Shown: one piece after another, positions 20,973 through 35,145 of the stretch
Layout: each line of letters begins with the position of its first letter
How positions within the stretch are numbered: position 1 is the stretch's first letter
Origin: Elysia crispata
Lineage: Eukaryota; Mollusca; Gastropoda; Plakobranchidae
NCBI GenBank assembly: GCA_033675545.1
Contig: JAWDGP010005360.1
Coordinates: forward strand, 123,501 to 187,500
Direction: 5' to 3'
Length of the DNA: 64,000 nt
The notes under the pieces: model-generated
The model's input: only the letters and a program-made list of their open reading frames with translations
The model's database searches: none
Told to the model about the DNA's origin: nothing
Position numbers and translations under genes: made by a program

Positions 20973-21145
20973 GCTTTGTGCATCTATTTATATCAATCTA
21001 GATCTAGATTAACAAAGATATTTATTTTACTAGGATGCTAGTAAATGTAGGCAAGTTACCAATTGTATAAGCAATTCAGATGGCAAGAAATGATGCTGCT
21101 GAGAAGAGGGATTTAGATTCTAGATCATTGTTTTCAAACTTTTTA

Positions 21146-21157
21146 TCCTCGTCGCCA
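21146..21157 (-). other. primer-binding-site-like sequence of the LTR element
   Basis: In element sense TGGCGACGAGGA follows the 5' terminal repeat after one base. PBS sequences pair with a tRNA 3' end and so begin TGG. Position and start fit; the tRNA was not identified. Confidence 0.5.
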
Positions 21158-21335
21158 TTGTAATGCAGGAAGACAAAAAACAAGAGCTCAATACACATGT
21201 GACATAATCACTGTTGATCTAAACTATGCAAGGGAAGTAAATATGACCGATCTAGTTGGCTTTACATTATAACTGGTTATTTCCCTTATTACAGTGTTGT
21301 TGTTGCTGTTGTAATAATAGCAGCAGCTGCAGCAG

Positions 21336-21360
21336 TGGTAGTAGTAGTAGTAGTAGTCGC

Positions 21361-21437
<77 letters not shown>

Positions 21438-21468
21438 AGTAGCAGTAGTAGTAGTAGTAGTAGTAGTA

Positions 21469-21560
<92 letters not shown>

Positions 21561-21577
21561 ATAGCAGTAGTAGTAGT
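21336..21577. repeat. (AGT)n microsatellite
   Basis: About 240 bases of AGT units with two GAGTAGCAGT-type interruptions, just outside the 5' end of the LTR element. Confidence 0.92.
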
Positions 21578-23025
21578 ACTAGGAGGAGAAATCCTATTGT
21601 CGTCTAGTGCTCTACCACTTTTGCGTTCTGGTGTTCCTAAACATATAAGGCTTTAGATTTAGATGTGATGATATAGAATACGATCTAGTCTATTTTTTAT
21701 TGCTAGATTGTTTTTAATCTGCATCCTACCAAAAATTGGTCTAGGTCTTTAAGAACATCTGATGCAGAAAAAAAATGTAGAGGTGATTAAAATTACGGTC
21801 AATTTGTAGAATCGGACCAACTTTTGCTAGAAAGTTATATCCCTTGACGAAATGAACGCATGCTAAGCAAGATAAAGTGGGAGAAACCAATGCCACTATC
21901 TTGAAAAATATTTATTTGCGCAAAATGAGAGCTACAAATTCGTATTCAGCAAATCAAATTACATAAGATAAATATCATTTGAAAACCCAAATAGCTGTTG
22001 GTCCGATAGTAAAAAAAAACACCAAAATGACATCTAGGTCCATGTTCAACATGGCCGATTTTAGATCCAGGGTTAAAATTCTTGCTTCCAATTAAGTTCC
22101 AATTCTGACTTTATTCTAATTTTTTTACATCAGATCGTAACACTCATTTATGAATAATATTTAGGTACATCTAAGTAAATCTTAAACAGTTTACTAAGGG
22201 ATCCTACCTGCTATGTCCGAGTAGGTCGTTAGTTTCAGATGAGTGACAGAGCCCTAGTAAATGGGTAAAACAAATAAAAGATACTTTAAGTCTTCCTACT
22301 GTTCAGCTTCTACAAAATCACACGACAAGAAGTTTCATTATTGATTATCTGAAGCGGTTACTAATGCTCTAAATATACAGAACTACATGTATAATTAGAT
22401 TTACGTGTAAAAACAAAGATATTCTAATGAAAAGAACACCTTTGCGTGTAATCTGACGTTTGTCAATGGGTTTTCCCGTTTTCTCAGAAGTTGAGGAGAC
22501 CAGAAGTGACGTTAGAGTGAGTGTGTTTGGGGGAAACCCCTTTCATGAGTATCTCTATGGGGAAAACATCATGTACATGGGGAAGGGGGTGGTAGTACTA
22601 GTACATGTATTATTTCCTTACGCTTTCATTTTATTTTATTTTTTAATCAAAAAGACGACATAGGCAATAGAAATTTATTTTACTCCAAAGATTTTAGAAC
22701 ATTGTCACACTATAGATCTAGTGAAAAGATTTCCATATTTATATTTTTTTTTTTTTTGTAAAATTTTCCCCTTATTTTATTCACTATTTTTGTGACTTTT
22801 TTAGGTATATGTATTTGTATGGCTTTTTTTTTTCTTCTGCGTATACATGGTTCATTTTTCTATGTAGATCTCTCTATAGAAATAAAAAACCCTTGCTTTA
22901 TTTTAATCCTTTTATAGTTTGCATTTCACATTTATAGTGAATATCCTGTAATTTTTTGGTTCTTGTTTTTGTGTCTGGTGGAGCTGAAAAGCCGAAATCT
23001 TACATGCTTTGTTTTATTTTCTGCA
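21578..23025. other. intergenic stretch, AT-rich
   Basis: No gene, RNA or mobile element recognised. It contains scattered AGATCTAG-type palindromic words and T-rich runs near 22740-22830. Confidence 0.5.
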
Positions 23026-23282
<257 letters not shown>

Positions 23283-23873
23283 AGATGGTGCTAATAATAT
23301 TAAGAAATGAAATAGGAGAAACTTTGAGACTAAATGAGAGACAAGGCACGATAGAGAAGAACGGGGAAAAAAAAGGCCAATATGATTCAGGTAGAAAAAA
23401 AAACGTAAGTGAAGTCAGAAGCTCAGCACTGTTCTCCATCTTGCTAAAAACTTTTCCAGTGCCTCATTGCTCTACTCCTATATCCCAGTCGAACTGAACA
23501 AAACATGATTGAAGTCAATAAGTCGAGTAAATTCTAAGTACATGCATAACCAATAATTATTGAAAGTACTTTATTGCTGATGTGCCTGGCTACGTCCTTC
23601 ATATCATATCATAATAATTTGTGGGCCATTCATGATAACTGGCATTTTCGGTCTGGTCCTGCAACAGGACTACTGTTCTCTTCCTTCGTTATTTGCTAAT
23701 CATCGTATACTCCATACTCACGTCGACCTTCTGCTGTGAAGATTTACATGTTTGTGGTTTGCGAGTAAAAATATTTTTTTCTAAAAGCGAACTGGTCAGA
23801 TGGGAAAGAAAAGGTAACTCAAGACGAGAGAGATTGGAGAAAAGGGGTATGGGGTTTGGAAAAAAGGGGGGGG

Positions 23874-24016
<143 letters not shown>

Positions 24017-26478
24017 TTCTTAATACATTGTATTACATCTTTATTTACTTTCTAACTCTTACAATTTTTAGCTTTTCAGCTTAACTGTAACTTATGAAGT
24101 ACACATGTACCCTTTTTTAAAAAAATTGAAAACGGCCTCTACATTGCATTTTGCTAACTGTGCATATATTAAAATAGTAGGGTTGTCTTATACGATACAT
24201 GTACTGTGATTTAGTTGTGACTCTGGCAACTATTAAAGGTTGTAAACTCTTTCTCTTAGATCTAGTCTTTCAGTTTCATGTCCAGTTGGCTTATAATTCA
24301 TTAATTGAAATAGATTTGAGTTTCACACCAGTTGAATTTATATTGTAATGAGATTGCTTCTTCTGCTTGATGGTTTGAAACACTAAATTTATTATCTTAA
24401 TGGTTAATAATGTTAAAATTTAAATGAATACCTTATGAGAGATGTAGCAAAGGTCCACGTTACATCAGCTTTTAACTGAAAATGTAACTTCTTTTCTGTG
24501 AAGTTTGCTGCCAGTAAAGTCTTTTCTGTGAATTGTTTATAATCCTAGTTCAGGGCAGCTACCAATTCAAAATCTACACTTGACCGAGACAGTTGGTATA
24601 ATGACCAAAAAAAAAATAAATTGAAATACAAATCCAGATTGCAAAAATGTCTCTTGATAGAGATACGATGTCCTTTCGTTGGAATCGATATGAGCAAACA
24701 GATTTCTTCAAGATTTCACCAAGTTTAACATACACATGTAACTTTAGACGGTACTTGTGTACCAAAATAAAGAGTTGCAAAATGTGTCTATAGCATTGTC
24801 GGTTTTTTAATTCATAAGGAGATACAGTATTGTCTGCTGTTACTTTAATTAGTAAAAATAAAACTAAAAAGCTTTTCGTTGAAGATTAAAAGAAATCTGA
24901 CTAAAATTACATAAAATGATATGCTGGGTGGAGTTTTCAACCGAGTTTGATTATAGGGAAATTATAGTCAACACAGCTGAGATTTCTCGATTTTGGTCTA
25001 TTTAAAAAAAAAAAAAAGACTTCACAACAGAAACAACTGATGAAATATATTTGAATGATGAGGTTAATATCACCCTTTAAAGTCACAAAGTCTAATTATT
25101 TAACTAGTTTTTTTTTAAATTAAGGCTACATCCACTTTTATTGCTCTCCTTTAGTCAAACTTTTCTCTCTAATACAGTAAAACTAATAGTAAAAATCCAG
25201 CAGATTACCCAATGCTTAACATTTCTTTGATTAAAAAAAAAAACAAAACCTTTCCAACAGTTGAGTTTGCCTAAGCTCCATTGCTTTAAAATGTCTAAAA
25301 CCTTTCAAGTAATACTATTTTCATATTAAGAGTGGTATCTTCTAAAATAAAAGTCATGAAAGTAATGTAAAATTAGTAAAAAGTTCAAAATAAACAAACA
25401 GAAAGCAACTTGTTTCCGTTCCTTTATTCATCAACCTGGTCAAGGAAACAGGTTAATTATCTGTTATAAAGAGCATGATCCTCTTAAGTATCGACATCGC
25501 TTATACCAACAGTTTGCACAGAGAGGTTGAAAAACCAATGTCTTAAAGACAGTTAGGTGGTATATTAAAAATACAGAGATAATAAATAATATTTTTCATT
25601 CAACTGTCAACATTGAATCTTGACGTCAAATGGCTCATAAAACCGTAGATTAACAGATCTTATGCCTCTAGGTTTCCCTGAACATGTATATCCTCAATAT
25701 CTACCACTAGTACCAGCATTTGTGACTAGTTTTGGTATCAGAAAATTCCACAAGTCATAAAGACAGACTTGTCAATAAGGCAACAGGATCCAATGTTGGC
25801 TGAAATGGGAATAGTTGATAAATTTTGCAGAATCCAAACTTATTTATATATCTTTTTTTCAAGTTCATTATCGTGTAGGTTTAAATAAATGAGCAGCTAT
25901 GAATTCCCCAAAAGCAGCACTCCTTTATGCACTTTTCGTGGTAATCCCTTATATGGGTTCATGATCTTAAAAATAAATTTGGAAAATACAGAATTAATCG
26001 ATTTCCCCTATTGAGACATTCAACAGGAACAGTCTGAGCTCTTTAAAGCACCAAAGAGATAAAGTGGATCTGTACTGACCGCACTTAAAACCCAAGAAAT
26101 AATTATTCAAAAGATTTAAAAATAAGGATGGGAAAATAAGAAAAAACAATAAGAGCTCTCGCCAAGTCAAAAAAAAAACAACCTAGAAGTAGAACTTATC
26201 ATCAACTCTGAGCCTTTCTTCATATGAAAATTAATCTGCACCAATTGTCTCTTTAAAGCATGCTACTTTATCCGCATTCTTTTTTTATTGTTGTTATTTA
26301 TTTTTTTTAAATATATACAAGCTATGTACAAAAGTAAAACAACAGTTTGACTTAGCAGTAAACCAGACAAAATGCATGGCAAGACATGAAAACAGTCCAG
26401 CTGAACAGTGGGGGAAAATGTTCAGCTTGAAGAGCTGCATCATATTGCGCTTCCATGTAGCCCATCCACACTCACTAC
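24017..26478. other. 3' flank and possible 3' UTR of CDC73
   Basis: AT-rich sequence with no coding exon seen. In minus sense AATAAA occurs at 26297-26302, 26283-26288 and 25423-25428. The last is followed by a less A-rich stretch and would end a CDC73 3' UTR of about 1.05 kb. Below about 25.4 kb nothing was recognised. Confidence 0.45.
25423..25428 (-). terminator. candidate polyadenylation signal of CDC73
   Basis: AATAAA in CDC73 sense, about 1.05 kb after the stop. A nearer copy at 26297-26302, about 180 bases past the stop, is an alternative. Confidence 0.35.
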
Positions 26479-27961
26479 TTAGTATCTCAAATGTGGCTTG
26501 TTCTTTATCATATGCCTGTGAAAACCAATAAAGTCATGATAATAATTATTTCAAGTATGAGACACATGAAAATAAATATATCAAATTACAAGTCGGTACA
26601 GAATAACTACATTTGGCAACTCAATTTTGGTAACAGAGACGATAGAGTGCCTGTGAGTCCACATTTTGTTAAGTTTAGATAGCTTGATGATTGGAAAGAG
26701 GAAAATAATTTTTCCCTCTCTTAGCAAGCAAGGTATCCTCCATCCTTCAGAAACGGCAGATAAATAGTTTGCAACATGTAAAGCACTACTTTCAACTCAA
26801 TTTAATCAATTTTATTTTTGTTTAGTAATACAACCCTTCTTGTTAAATTAACAAATCAAGAGGTACATTTGGACTGAAAAATCATTGGAAACAGTCAAAG
26901 TCTTAAAGTGAACTGTTACTGTTAAAAACAAAAATCAACGGCTGCATCTCACCTATCAAGCTGCTCCCAAAACTGTTGTAATGCTGCGCGGTCAAGATGT
27001 CTTCTGTGGCGATCCAGGCTCATAACATGCACTGACCACTTCTTGACATTGTTGTCCAATGGAAGTTCATTCCATTTTAGATGAAACGCTCTCACTGCAT
27101 GATGAGATTGCAGAAAGAAACAAAAAAAAAAAAAAAAAAAAAGAGAGTCAGTTTTGCTCATGATATGATTGCTCAAGCTTGTTTGTCTAATCTAGGTAAC
27201 AAAATTAGAAATCTAGATGTAAACAAAACTAAATCTCCACACATTTTAACTTAATCATTACCAAGTACGATAGAATGCAGAATACATCAGTTTTTGGATG
27301 ACAGACATGTGCTAATTATTTATTGTTTTTTTTTGTTTTCTTCGTAAGACAAATAAAAATGTGAAATCATTTTTTTTCTACAAAATAACAGTAACTGACC
27401 TTTAGAAAAGATCTCCACAGGGTTGCCATTCCAGGGCCAGCTCTTAAACTGCCAAGCTGGGCCCTGCACAAACACAGCCACTACTCGCTCCCTGAGTAGA
27501 GAAACATTCACATTGCAATGATAATTTTCATCTTATACATCAAAATTGACTAATTGATTTTCTTTTTCCTTTTATTTAAAAACTTTCTTCAATCAAATTT
27601 CTGATTTTGAAAACAATTATCTGCTTCCAATGTTTATAAATAGATAGGACTATATATTAAGTTTTCCCGCTTAAAAACTTTTGAATTTCTGAAAGTACAG
27701 CAAATTTTGTAGCCTTTGTTTGAATGGTTGATAGTTTTGAACTAAACTCTTGGAAGTTTAAACTCACCAGTCATCAGGTGTAAGCTTGAGGGGATTATCA
27801 ATAATTCTGTAAGGTACCGTTAGACCCCCTTCCTTTCTCCGATGGATGAGGACCTCATTATCTCTTTTTGCTCCTTGAGCTTTCTTGTCCTCTGTGCTGA
27901 CAAATCTGATTTCAGAAAGAAAAAAAGGAGGGGAGGTATTAAAAGAACTCTCTTGGGTAAA

Positions 27962-28046
<85 letters not shown>

Positions 28047-31000
28047 AAGATCAACACATAAAGAAATAGAGACAGAAAAATAAAGGTCTCAGGATTTAAT
28101 TAATAAAATCAATGAAAATCTACCTTTAAGTCAGTCTTGCTCATTATTGACAATAATTAGACCTGTCTGCCTCAAGCTGAATACAATACTCTTTGTCTAA
28201 GGTACAAAACAAGAAATCTAGCAATAAATGAGACAAAACCTCCTCACATTTTGAATGAATCTTAAGCATTAATGTTGACCTCTTAAAAAAATTACAATCT
28301 TGTTAAATGACAATTGCATCAAATTTCAAATTGTGATCTCATTGATCTAAGTGATCTGTTCTAATGATGCCATTAGCTAAGAGTACAACTGAACCGAAAT
28401 CCTATCTTTAGAAGAGAGAAGATAAAAGTCTGACATGCTATGGGCTCCGTGGGGTGAAAAAAAAAAAGGAAAAAGTTTTTGGTTGCATATTTCCAAAGTC
28501 ACTGCAGAGGGCAGAACAAAAGGCTTAAAATGATGTTTCTGCAAAACCTAGTTAGTAGTGGCGTATATTCTGTTTCTAACCTTTACTGAATAAAGGGCTG
28601 TGCTCAAGGGTAAAAGTAAAATAACTACTCCCAGTGCACTAATGCTCAGTGAACTATGAATAATACTAAAAGCAACATTTCTTAATTGAACCTGACTTGA
28701 CGGCATGCTAGGAGGAAAAAAAAAAAGCAATAGTTGGCTGCTGAATTGAACTAATTGGTGGTAAGACTTCAATGGATGTCTGTAAGCTAACAAACGATAG
28801 CATAATTGAGCTACCATAAGACAAGTATCAAGCTCACAAGTTCAAACTTTTTGGACCTAGCATTAAATAAGACAAAATAAGTCTCCATAACATGCATAAC
28901 AATCATACTTGAGGTCTTGTAAAATATCCTTTGAGTTAAGCATAGTAATAAGAGATGTTGAGGCAGCGGGGATAATGATGATGGGCGTCCTTGATCCTAG
29001 AAAAGATACACACAGAGAGAACATGCCAGTGTCAGAAAAGATGATTATTAAAGAAACAGATACAACAATTATTGTTTTCAGTATGACCAAGTACTGTAGC
29101 GCACCTGCTCCAACTTAAAAGTTAAAACTAGCCTCAGGAATTTTCAAACTCAACAAAGTTTTAGAAAAAAATCTGGCTTTTTTTAAAATAGTATTTGATC
29201 AGCCTGTTCTACATATCACTTTAGTTTTTAAACAATTTTGGGGGAAATTAAAAGCAGCACAAATAGTATGGCTAATCAAAAATGTTAAAAAGCGCTTTAA
29301 TGCACCTTGCAAAAAAAAAAAGCCATAAATTCATTTCAAATTTCTCTAACCATAAACAAACAAAAAAAAGACAAGTTCTTTTTTTTACATTTTCAATATT
29401 GATTTGAAAAAATAATAGCTGGGACTTCATGGATACTCTTTAAACAGAGAAATGAAATTAAAAAGAGGATAGACAAATACTTCAGATAGACAATTACCTT
29501 TCTTTTGTGTGGGGAGCCTCGCCTGGGCTACTGGCCGTGGCGCTGTGTGGTGTTGCTGAGGAGGCTGTTGCTGCATCTGCTGCTGTGGAACTTGTGGTGT
29601 GGACGGTGTCTGCATCTTACGAGCCTGGGCCCCCTCTGTCACAGACTTGAGAGTCATGCCGTGGTAGGTACCCATTGTGTCGATCTTGAAACCCTCAGTT
29701 TCTGTGGAGCAAAAGTGCCATGGATTAGTGAACCAAATAGATAAAGTCATAAAGCTCATTTTACATATCTATCCTCTTTGGCCACAAGATAAACAAGTTT
29801 AAACAGTGGTTGCAGGTTGTTTAAGATTAATGACACGAGTCTTTGAGGAAAATAATCATAAATAATTTACATAAAAATGCTGAAAGCTTAAGGAAAATTA
29901 CAGAGGACTAAAGAAAAAAAAAAAAACATGAAAAAGTTCTCAGCACGTCGTACAGATAAGCAAAGCAGTCTGTTTTGTTGAAAGGCATGCTGGGCAAAGC
30001 ATAACAACTCTCATTTTAGAAATGGATGTGACAAACGATTCTGAAATGCATGTTCCTTAACCCTTAATTGAATAAACTGAAAAATAAATAAATGAATCTG
30101 GCACAATTTCCTTATTTGCCAGATTAAAAAAAATTCCCTCACATCAAGCTCTTAAACATAACCATCTTTAACTGTATATAAATCAATGTAACAAAAAATA
30201 GAAAACTGGTAATTTGCCTTTTTTTCATTGTCATGTTAAAAAAATTTGACACTCTGCAAAGGGATATCTGAACATTATGATTATCCAAGTTTTAAAAAAT
30301 CTGGAATGAAAAAAAAAAAGGCGGGCTTGCTGAAAAACCACCATACTAACCTTCTTTTCCCTTAAATCTCTCCTGATCGTATCTGCTGTATGCACTCATA
30401 ACCTGTGGAGCTCTTGGCTGAGCTTGCTGAAAAAAATAGAAACAATTACAATTCAAAAGCATAAAGATGCTCTCTTGTTTGCATTGACATAGATTTCTTA
30501 AATCCTTTTTTATAACAATTCTTTTAAATCATACAACTCTAAATATACAACCAAATCTTTCAGTTGCACTAAAATTTCATTGCTTTTTTTTTTAATTTAA
30601 TTGTTACAGGATGCCCACAAATGGAAATATGGCTATTGAAATACTGAGTATTGTTTCCTGAAAACTAGACGTTAAAACTATATTCTACAGAGGTTTTCAA
30701 TGGCTGCAAATATATGAAACACTACATTGTTTAGAAAATAAAATTCTGAAAAGCGTACCAAGCAATTACCAGTATTCTTTTAGATTATGCAAAACTCTCA
30801 TCCCACTTAACGTTCTGTCTTTACCAACTACTTCAGGTGCAGTAAGAATTTCCACAAGTTTTTCACCTGAGGTACTGAGACAGCACTCTGTGAGGGATTC
30901 TGTGACCGCTGGGAACCTTCCTCTCGAGCTTTGATAGACTGTAGAATGCTAAATATGTTCTTGGCAAATTGCTAGTTGAACAAGAAAAGGAGAGAAATAC

Positions 31001-34000
31001 ATACAAGCAGCTTTTAAATTTGAAAGAAAAATGTAACAAAAATTTGAAGAGGTTTTTTTTTGCTGTTGAATGCACATACCTTATTTTTTAAATGTTATAG
31101 ATATATTTTTGAATGCATGTACCTTTTTTTTTTAAATGTTATAAATATTTTTTTGCATAGCATTTTTTGTGAGTCAACTAAAATCTCACTGAATACTGTG
31201 TGAAGGCTCTAACAATGCTATTGAAATTATAAATACATGTATGGTAATTTTGATTTAACTGAAAAAAGCCTAAAATGGGATGCGATTCCTATGGACGGAT
31301 TTAAATGGCAAAACATCATTTTAAAAGCAAGATTTTAAAACAGTCTTTAAAAGAGCTATATGATGACGTTTCTAGTAATTTGCCCAAATAAGTCATTTGC
31401 TGGAAATTGCATCAATCCTTTGAGATAAAAAATATGCTGTTCTATAGGAAGAAATGTTTACAGAGACAAATTTTATGAATTTTGTTCTCAATAAAAGTGC
31501 CCCGTTGATTTTTTTCAACATTTGGTCTCCTCTCTCACAATTGAATTTTCTGTAAACATGGTTAACTCTTTTCTACCCCTACCTTGCCAACACTTTGTAA
31601 TACTGTGGTACGAGTCCGCCACAGCCTCTCCCTACTGACAATATCTCGAGTAACATCAACTTCGGCATCCACAAAAGTCCTCTGCTCTAAGGCTCCTGTG
31701 CGCAAAAGATCATCATCTCCTTTGATCTTAGTTCTCTTGAGAGCATTGATTTTGGCTTTGAGAGCAATGATCTTTTCCTGTGACATGGCCTGATGCAGAG
31801 ATGATGTTCTGATACACACAAGGAAAAGGAAATTGTAAACAGAGAAATTATTTCACAGTAAAAACATGAAATTTATATTACTTAATTCTACAACAGTTAA
31901 GTTCAGGTCGGATATCAATGGATAGATTTAGCATACATATTGCTTACAAAATTTCATGAACGGCACATTTCTAGCTGAAAATTTAGATATGTCATTCATT
32001 TATTCAAATTATCACAAATTCCAAGAAAGTTATTAGAAATTAGATGGGAGTAAAGAATGAGTCTGGAGTACATTATTTTAGATTGCTATATTCCAGACAT
32101 TGAATGTAAGCTCCTCAGATCTAGATTAAGAAAACACTTTACTAAACGGTACTAGTAGATCATATAAGCAATATAATTTTAGAAACACTAAAGCAGCAAT
32201 GTGAAGCAGAAATGAACACAATTTTGTTTAATGAACTCTTAAAGTGGTCAATGCAAGTGCAGCAGGCCGAAGCATATCTAACTCATTAAGAGATCTGAAG
32301 AACATGTTTCCCAAAAAATATTTGCTAACTTTAGACTTCAAACAGAGCCAGCATTTTTCTATTTTTGTTTATTTTACTCAAGCTAAAAAGCTGAAAGACT
32401 TCAAGCAACCTATCTGCAGCTCTGCCTTTCCAATATTTCTCCTTTCTGCTAATCCCTGGATTTACTGAAGCATCATAAAGGCTATCTATCTTGGGGTTTA
32501 TATAAAAAAAATTTCTTGGCACTGCCCTCCTTTATCTCCATCTTTATTGAGTCTAAGATTTACTGACTTGGCTCCACCATGCCGTGTTGCAATAACAAGT
32601 CAAACATCTAGATCTAGATCTACATGTTTTGAAATGAGAATCACCCTCCTGGATCAAGTTTGGTACTGCTTAAAGACCACTATTCTATTTTGCCCCAGAT
32701 CCAGAACATGATAGACAATAATTTAAATTGAAACAAGACCTAAATCTAGAACTTCTAGTGGAAGGATCTTTAATTTTAAAATATATCAATCTAGATCTAA
32801 AACTACAGTGCAGGACCTATATTTGCTTTAGAAATAAATTTTGTTCCAATAAACAAAAAACCCCCCAGTAAATCACAGCTTGAATCTCCATTGATAAAAA
32901 AAATGAAATTATGCTGGATGTCTCAACATTCCCTACACACCTTTCCTTTTACTTTCATTTTTAATTCATGGTCCCATACAATTTGGAACATGCCTAGTTC
33001 TGACATTCACAATCAAGTTCCCTTATCTCCACTTTCTTTCCTTGCCCTACCTAAATAACCGAACTCACGAACTGTTCATCCAAATGTATGACCCATCAAA
33101 CTTCGTGTAATTCTGAAAATTTACCAAAGGAAAATCGGAAAGAATGCATGGGCATAATGTTAAAACTAATGTTCTGTCCTAAATAACATAATTGAAAAGC
33201 ACTTTGTATGAAGCAGCATATATGGAGCGTGTGTGATCAACACTTACCCTAAAGATGGTAAGACGGATGACTCTCTTCCACCATCAATCTTATTGATCCA
33301 GTTCATCTTTTCAATTTGTACTTGAGGATCCTGCAAATAGAAGATAAATTGACAGCATTTATATTCAGTCCATTATAATATATTGAACATTTTCATTTCC
33401 TTGATCTGAGACCCATAAGACTAAAGAAAAGGTGCATTCTACATCAGGTGGTAAAAGGTGGCACAGAATATAGTGCTTTCAAATGTGTTGCCCTTCAGAG
33501 CATCTATTGAGAGATAAACTGTTACTTAGTTAAGTAATCTATTTCATACCTTCTTTAGACTCCATAACTTAAAAAAAAAAAAGTATGCACTTAATCCATA
33601 AATGGAAAATACTAAATTCATAATAAACTATATATTTTGTTAAAATTTTTTTAATATCCAAAGCTGATAAACTAAAAAAATAACCTATATAAGATAATGA
33701 AATACTACTGGGTAGAGGCCTGTCAGAATCATTTAAAACTAAAAGAGTACATGAAATTTCTTATTGGGCATTTCAAACTGTTTTCTTTGCTTTTGATGCT
33801 TCTTCACATTCAGTAAATTGGCTCAGAGACATTGATGCATGGAACTTTCAAACATGGTTCCTAAATTTCTAGGGATTATGTCTTCTTTTCTTTCCTTCAT
33901 ATTTAACAGTTTTGAACTGAATTTCAATACAATCAAAATATTTTAAAGAGCAAACCATTAGCCTTTGATCTTTTAAGCCCACAGACACAAAAATGAATAA

Positions 34001-35058
34001 GCATGCCTAACTCATGGAATATAATAAATAGAAAACAGGCATTATAAATCCAGTGTTTTACTTGAACATAATTCAATTCTCTACATTTATAGCCTGATTG
34101 TATGCAACCTTTACTCCAACTATGGGATTTTTATTAGAGTCCGAAATTAATATGTCTTGATAACACAAATTCATGAGAAGTAAATAATTAAAATTACATC
34201 CAGTAGTTCTAGAATATAAAGTTGTTTTTTTTTTGTTTATATAACTGTTTTCATCTTCGGTCCAAAATTTACATTTTATTTAGTAATTAAAAGGAACTGA
34301 ACCAAACATATCTGTTACTAAAATTATACAAGTCTCGAACCCACTTCATATGAGCCAAATGTTTCAAGGCCTCTCAATGAAGTATAGCGTGCACAAAATA
34401 TACATGACTGTGAAAAAAAATGAAATTAAATAGCAATCAACAATGTTTGTATCAAACCTCAAGCCTTGGCTTCTTTTTCTCTCCCTCACCACTCGCATCA
34501 TCAGCTGTTCTTTTAACTGTAAATGTTGAAAGAATAAATTAATGAGAAAAGCCAATTCATGCAAATGGACATATAAAATCTTTTGGTATTCATAAGTTAT
34601 TTTCTATAATATTGAACTCCTATAAAGTCTGATTAAGAAAAAAAAATGGATTTAACCTGGGCAAGACTGAAGCTTCATAAATAAAAAAAAAAACAAACAA
34701 AAAAATGATTTCAGTTATCATTAACAAATTTTCGCCATTTAGTGGAAAGATAAAATTAAATTAACATATAAAAGAACATCATTCTCTCGTCTAGTCTTAT
34801 AATTATATGCACAACTATATGCAGCCTCTGCCTGAGGCATAAAAATCTAGGCTTGCAAAATCACAATAAGCCTTTCTCTTTTGAGAGTAGTGAAAACTGA
34901 AACATATGCCTTCTAAGAATAATTTTTTTCTATACTACACACTACCTGTGTTTTTTTGTTTAAATTTAAAGAAAAAATTTCTGCATCTGTGAAAGTAAAG
35001 CACAAAAACGTATCCTCACACTCAACCTACTATTAGTAATACTGTTTAAATTAAAAAA

Positions 35059-35145
<87 letters not shown>

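Larger units (their letters stand above)
17240..21193 (-). mobile_element. Ty3/gypsy LTR retrotransposon
   Basis: A minus-strand element of about 3.95 kb. The two ends share direct-repeat blocks: TGTAATGCAGGAAGACAAA at 17240 and again at 21159, and AAAAACAAGAGCTCAATA at 17305 and 21175. The left block ends in the TG...CA style of LTRs. In element sense the 5' repeat is followed one base later by a primer-binding-like sequence starting TGGCGACGAGGA (21146-21157), and a purine tract lies near 17290-17303. Parts in order: gag with CCHC zinc knuckles, protease, reverse transcriptase, RNase H, integrase. The long open frame suggests a fairly young copy. It is broken, with few breaks (about one or two). 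No target-site duplication could be made out. Confidence 0.85.
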
